This document shows positions 6,164 to 6,363 of a DNA stretch of 6,363 bases, piece by piece. The position numbers and the translations under genes were made by a program. Origin of the DNA: Arenimonas sp. GTDB lineage: Bacteria; Pseudomonadota; Gammaproteobacteria; Xanthomonadales; Xanthomonadaceae. The notes beneath the pieces were generated by a model. It made no database searches, was not told where the DNA came from, and saw nothing but the letters and a program-made list of their open reading frames with translations. How positions within the stretch are numbered: the stretch's first letter is position 1; each line of letters starts with the position of its first letter. The stretch is from NCBI GenBank assembly GCA_003497545.1, contig DNNT01000306.1:1-6363 (forward strand), written 5' to 3'.

Positions 6164-6363
6164 CCTGCCGCGCTCCCGCCTGTTCGCCCTGTTCGGCGCG
6201 GCCGCCCTGCTTGGTTTGCTGGCCGGTGCGCTGCTGTCCGGCGGCGAGGCACCGCCCGCCACCTCGGGCGAGGCGCCCTGGCAGCTGCCGGGCGAAGACG
6301 TGCTGGCGCGACTGGACGCCGCCGACGCGCAGGCGCTCAGGCGCCAGGCGCCCTGGCGCCAGG
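6153..6363 (+). CDS. gspN: Type II secretion protein GspN, XpsN-like (3' partial)
   Basis: An open frame starts at ATG 6153 and runs off the right edge after 70 codons. It begins with a short N-terminal tail (MFPDLPRSR), a membrane span at about 10-30 (LFALFGAAALLGLLAGALL), then an Ala/Pro-rich periplasmic stretch with WQLPGEDVLARLDAADAQAL (about 43-62). In xanthomonads the gene after gspM is xpsN, a bitopic protein that does the job of GspC, joining the inner-membrane platform to the secretin. The single N-terminal span fits this. The start overlaps the gspM stop by 11 nt and has an excellent ribosome site. The name comes from context plus topology; the diagnostic part of the protein is outside the window. 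A secretin gene (gspD) is expected next. Confidence 0.75.
   Translation, partial: MFPDLPRSRLFALFGAAALLGLLAGALLSGGEAPPATSGEAPWQLPGEDVLARLDAADAQALRRQAPWRQ
6340..6360. repeat. Perfect 9-bp inverted repeat inside gspN
   Basis: GGCGCCAGG (6340-6348) and CCTGGCGCC (6352-6360) are exact reverse complements around a 3-base loop. The octamer GCGCCAGG (first at 6341-6348) recurs at the extreme right edge. The repeat is coding (residues around RRQAPWRQ) with no T-run after it visible, so it is not a credible terminator; it is probably chance in GC-rich DNA. Confidence 0.5.

Noticed and set aside
4724..6262. Long antisense open frame of 512 codons opposite gspL-gspM-gspN
   Set aside because: Very high GC at third positions removes stop codons on the opposite strand. 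The sense strand carries clear T2SS genes with coupled starts, and the antisense product has low-complexity Arg/Ala/Ser/Gly content and no recognisable motif.

Overview
The window is high-GC, gene-dense coding DNA, with every gene on the + strand. It holds most of a type II secretion system (T2SS) operon in the order gspE(3' end)-F-G-H-I-J-K-L-M-N(5' end). This order, with no gspC in front and an N gene after M, is that of the Xanthomonas xps cluster, where the secretin gene gspD/xpsD follows N. I infer a member of the Xanthomonadales/Lysobacteraceae or a close high-GC gammaproteobacterium. The identification rests on remembered family motifs and gene order, since no database search was possible.

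Layout: 1-405 is the 3' end of an open frame that runs off the left edge. Its first 60 or so codons read as the catalytic-domain end of RNase E/G, and its last 66 or so codons as the C-terminus of the GspE ATPase. The switch falls in frame at a CPHCQGTG motif that resembles both families. At 413-1612 is the inner-membrane platform protein GspF. At 1639-4561 are five pseudopilins, G, H, I, J and K, each with a prepilin-peptidase leader. At 4497-6163 are the platform proteins GspL and GspM. From 6153 to the right edge is the start of GspN.

The genes are very tightly packed. Junctions are 7 nt, 26 nt and 4 nt gaps, then a 4-nt GTGA overlap (H/I), 1-nt overlaps (I/J and J/K), a 65-nt overlap (K/L), a 4-nt GTGA overlap (L/M) and an 11-nt overlap (M/N). 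This points to one translationally coupled transcript. No terminator or convincing promoter, RNA gene, mobile element or CRISPR array was seen, and no non-coding stretch exceeds 26 nt.

How they work together: GspE powers the system from the cytoplasm, docked on GspL and the GspF/L/M platform. GspG polymerises into the short periplasmic pseudopilus, capped by the H-I-J-K tip, and GspN is thought to link the platform to the outer-membrane secretin, which lies outside the window. The main anomaly is the RNase E/GspE join. Its RNase E part looks alphaproteobacterial while the T2SS part looks xanthomonad, so a chimeric (mis)assembly at a short shared motif is the leading explanation.
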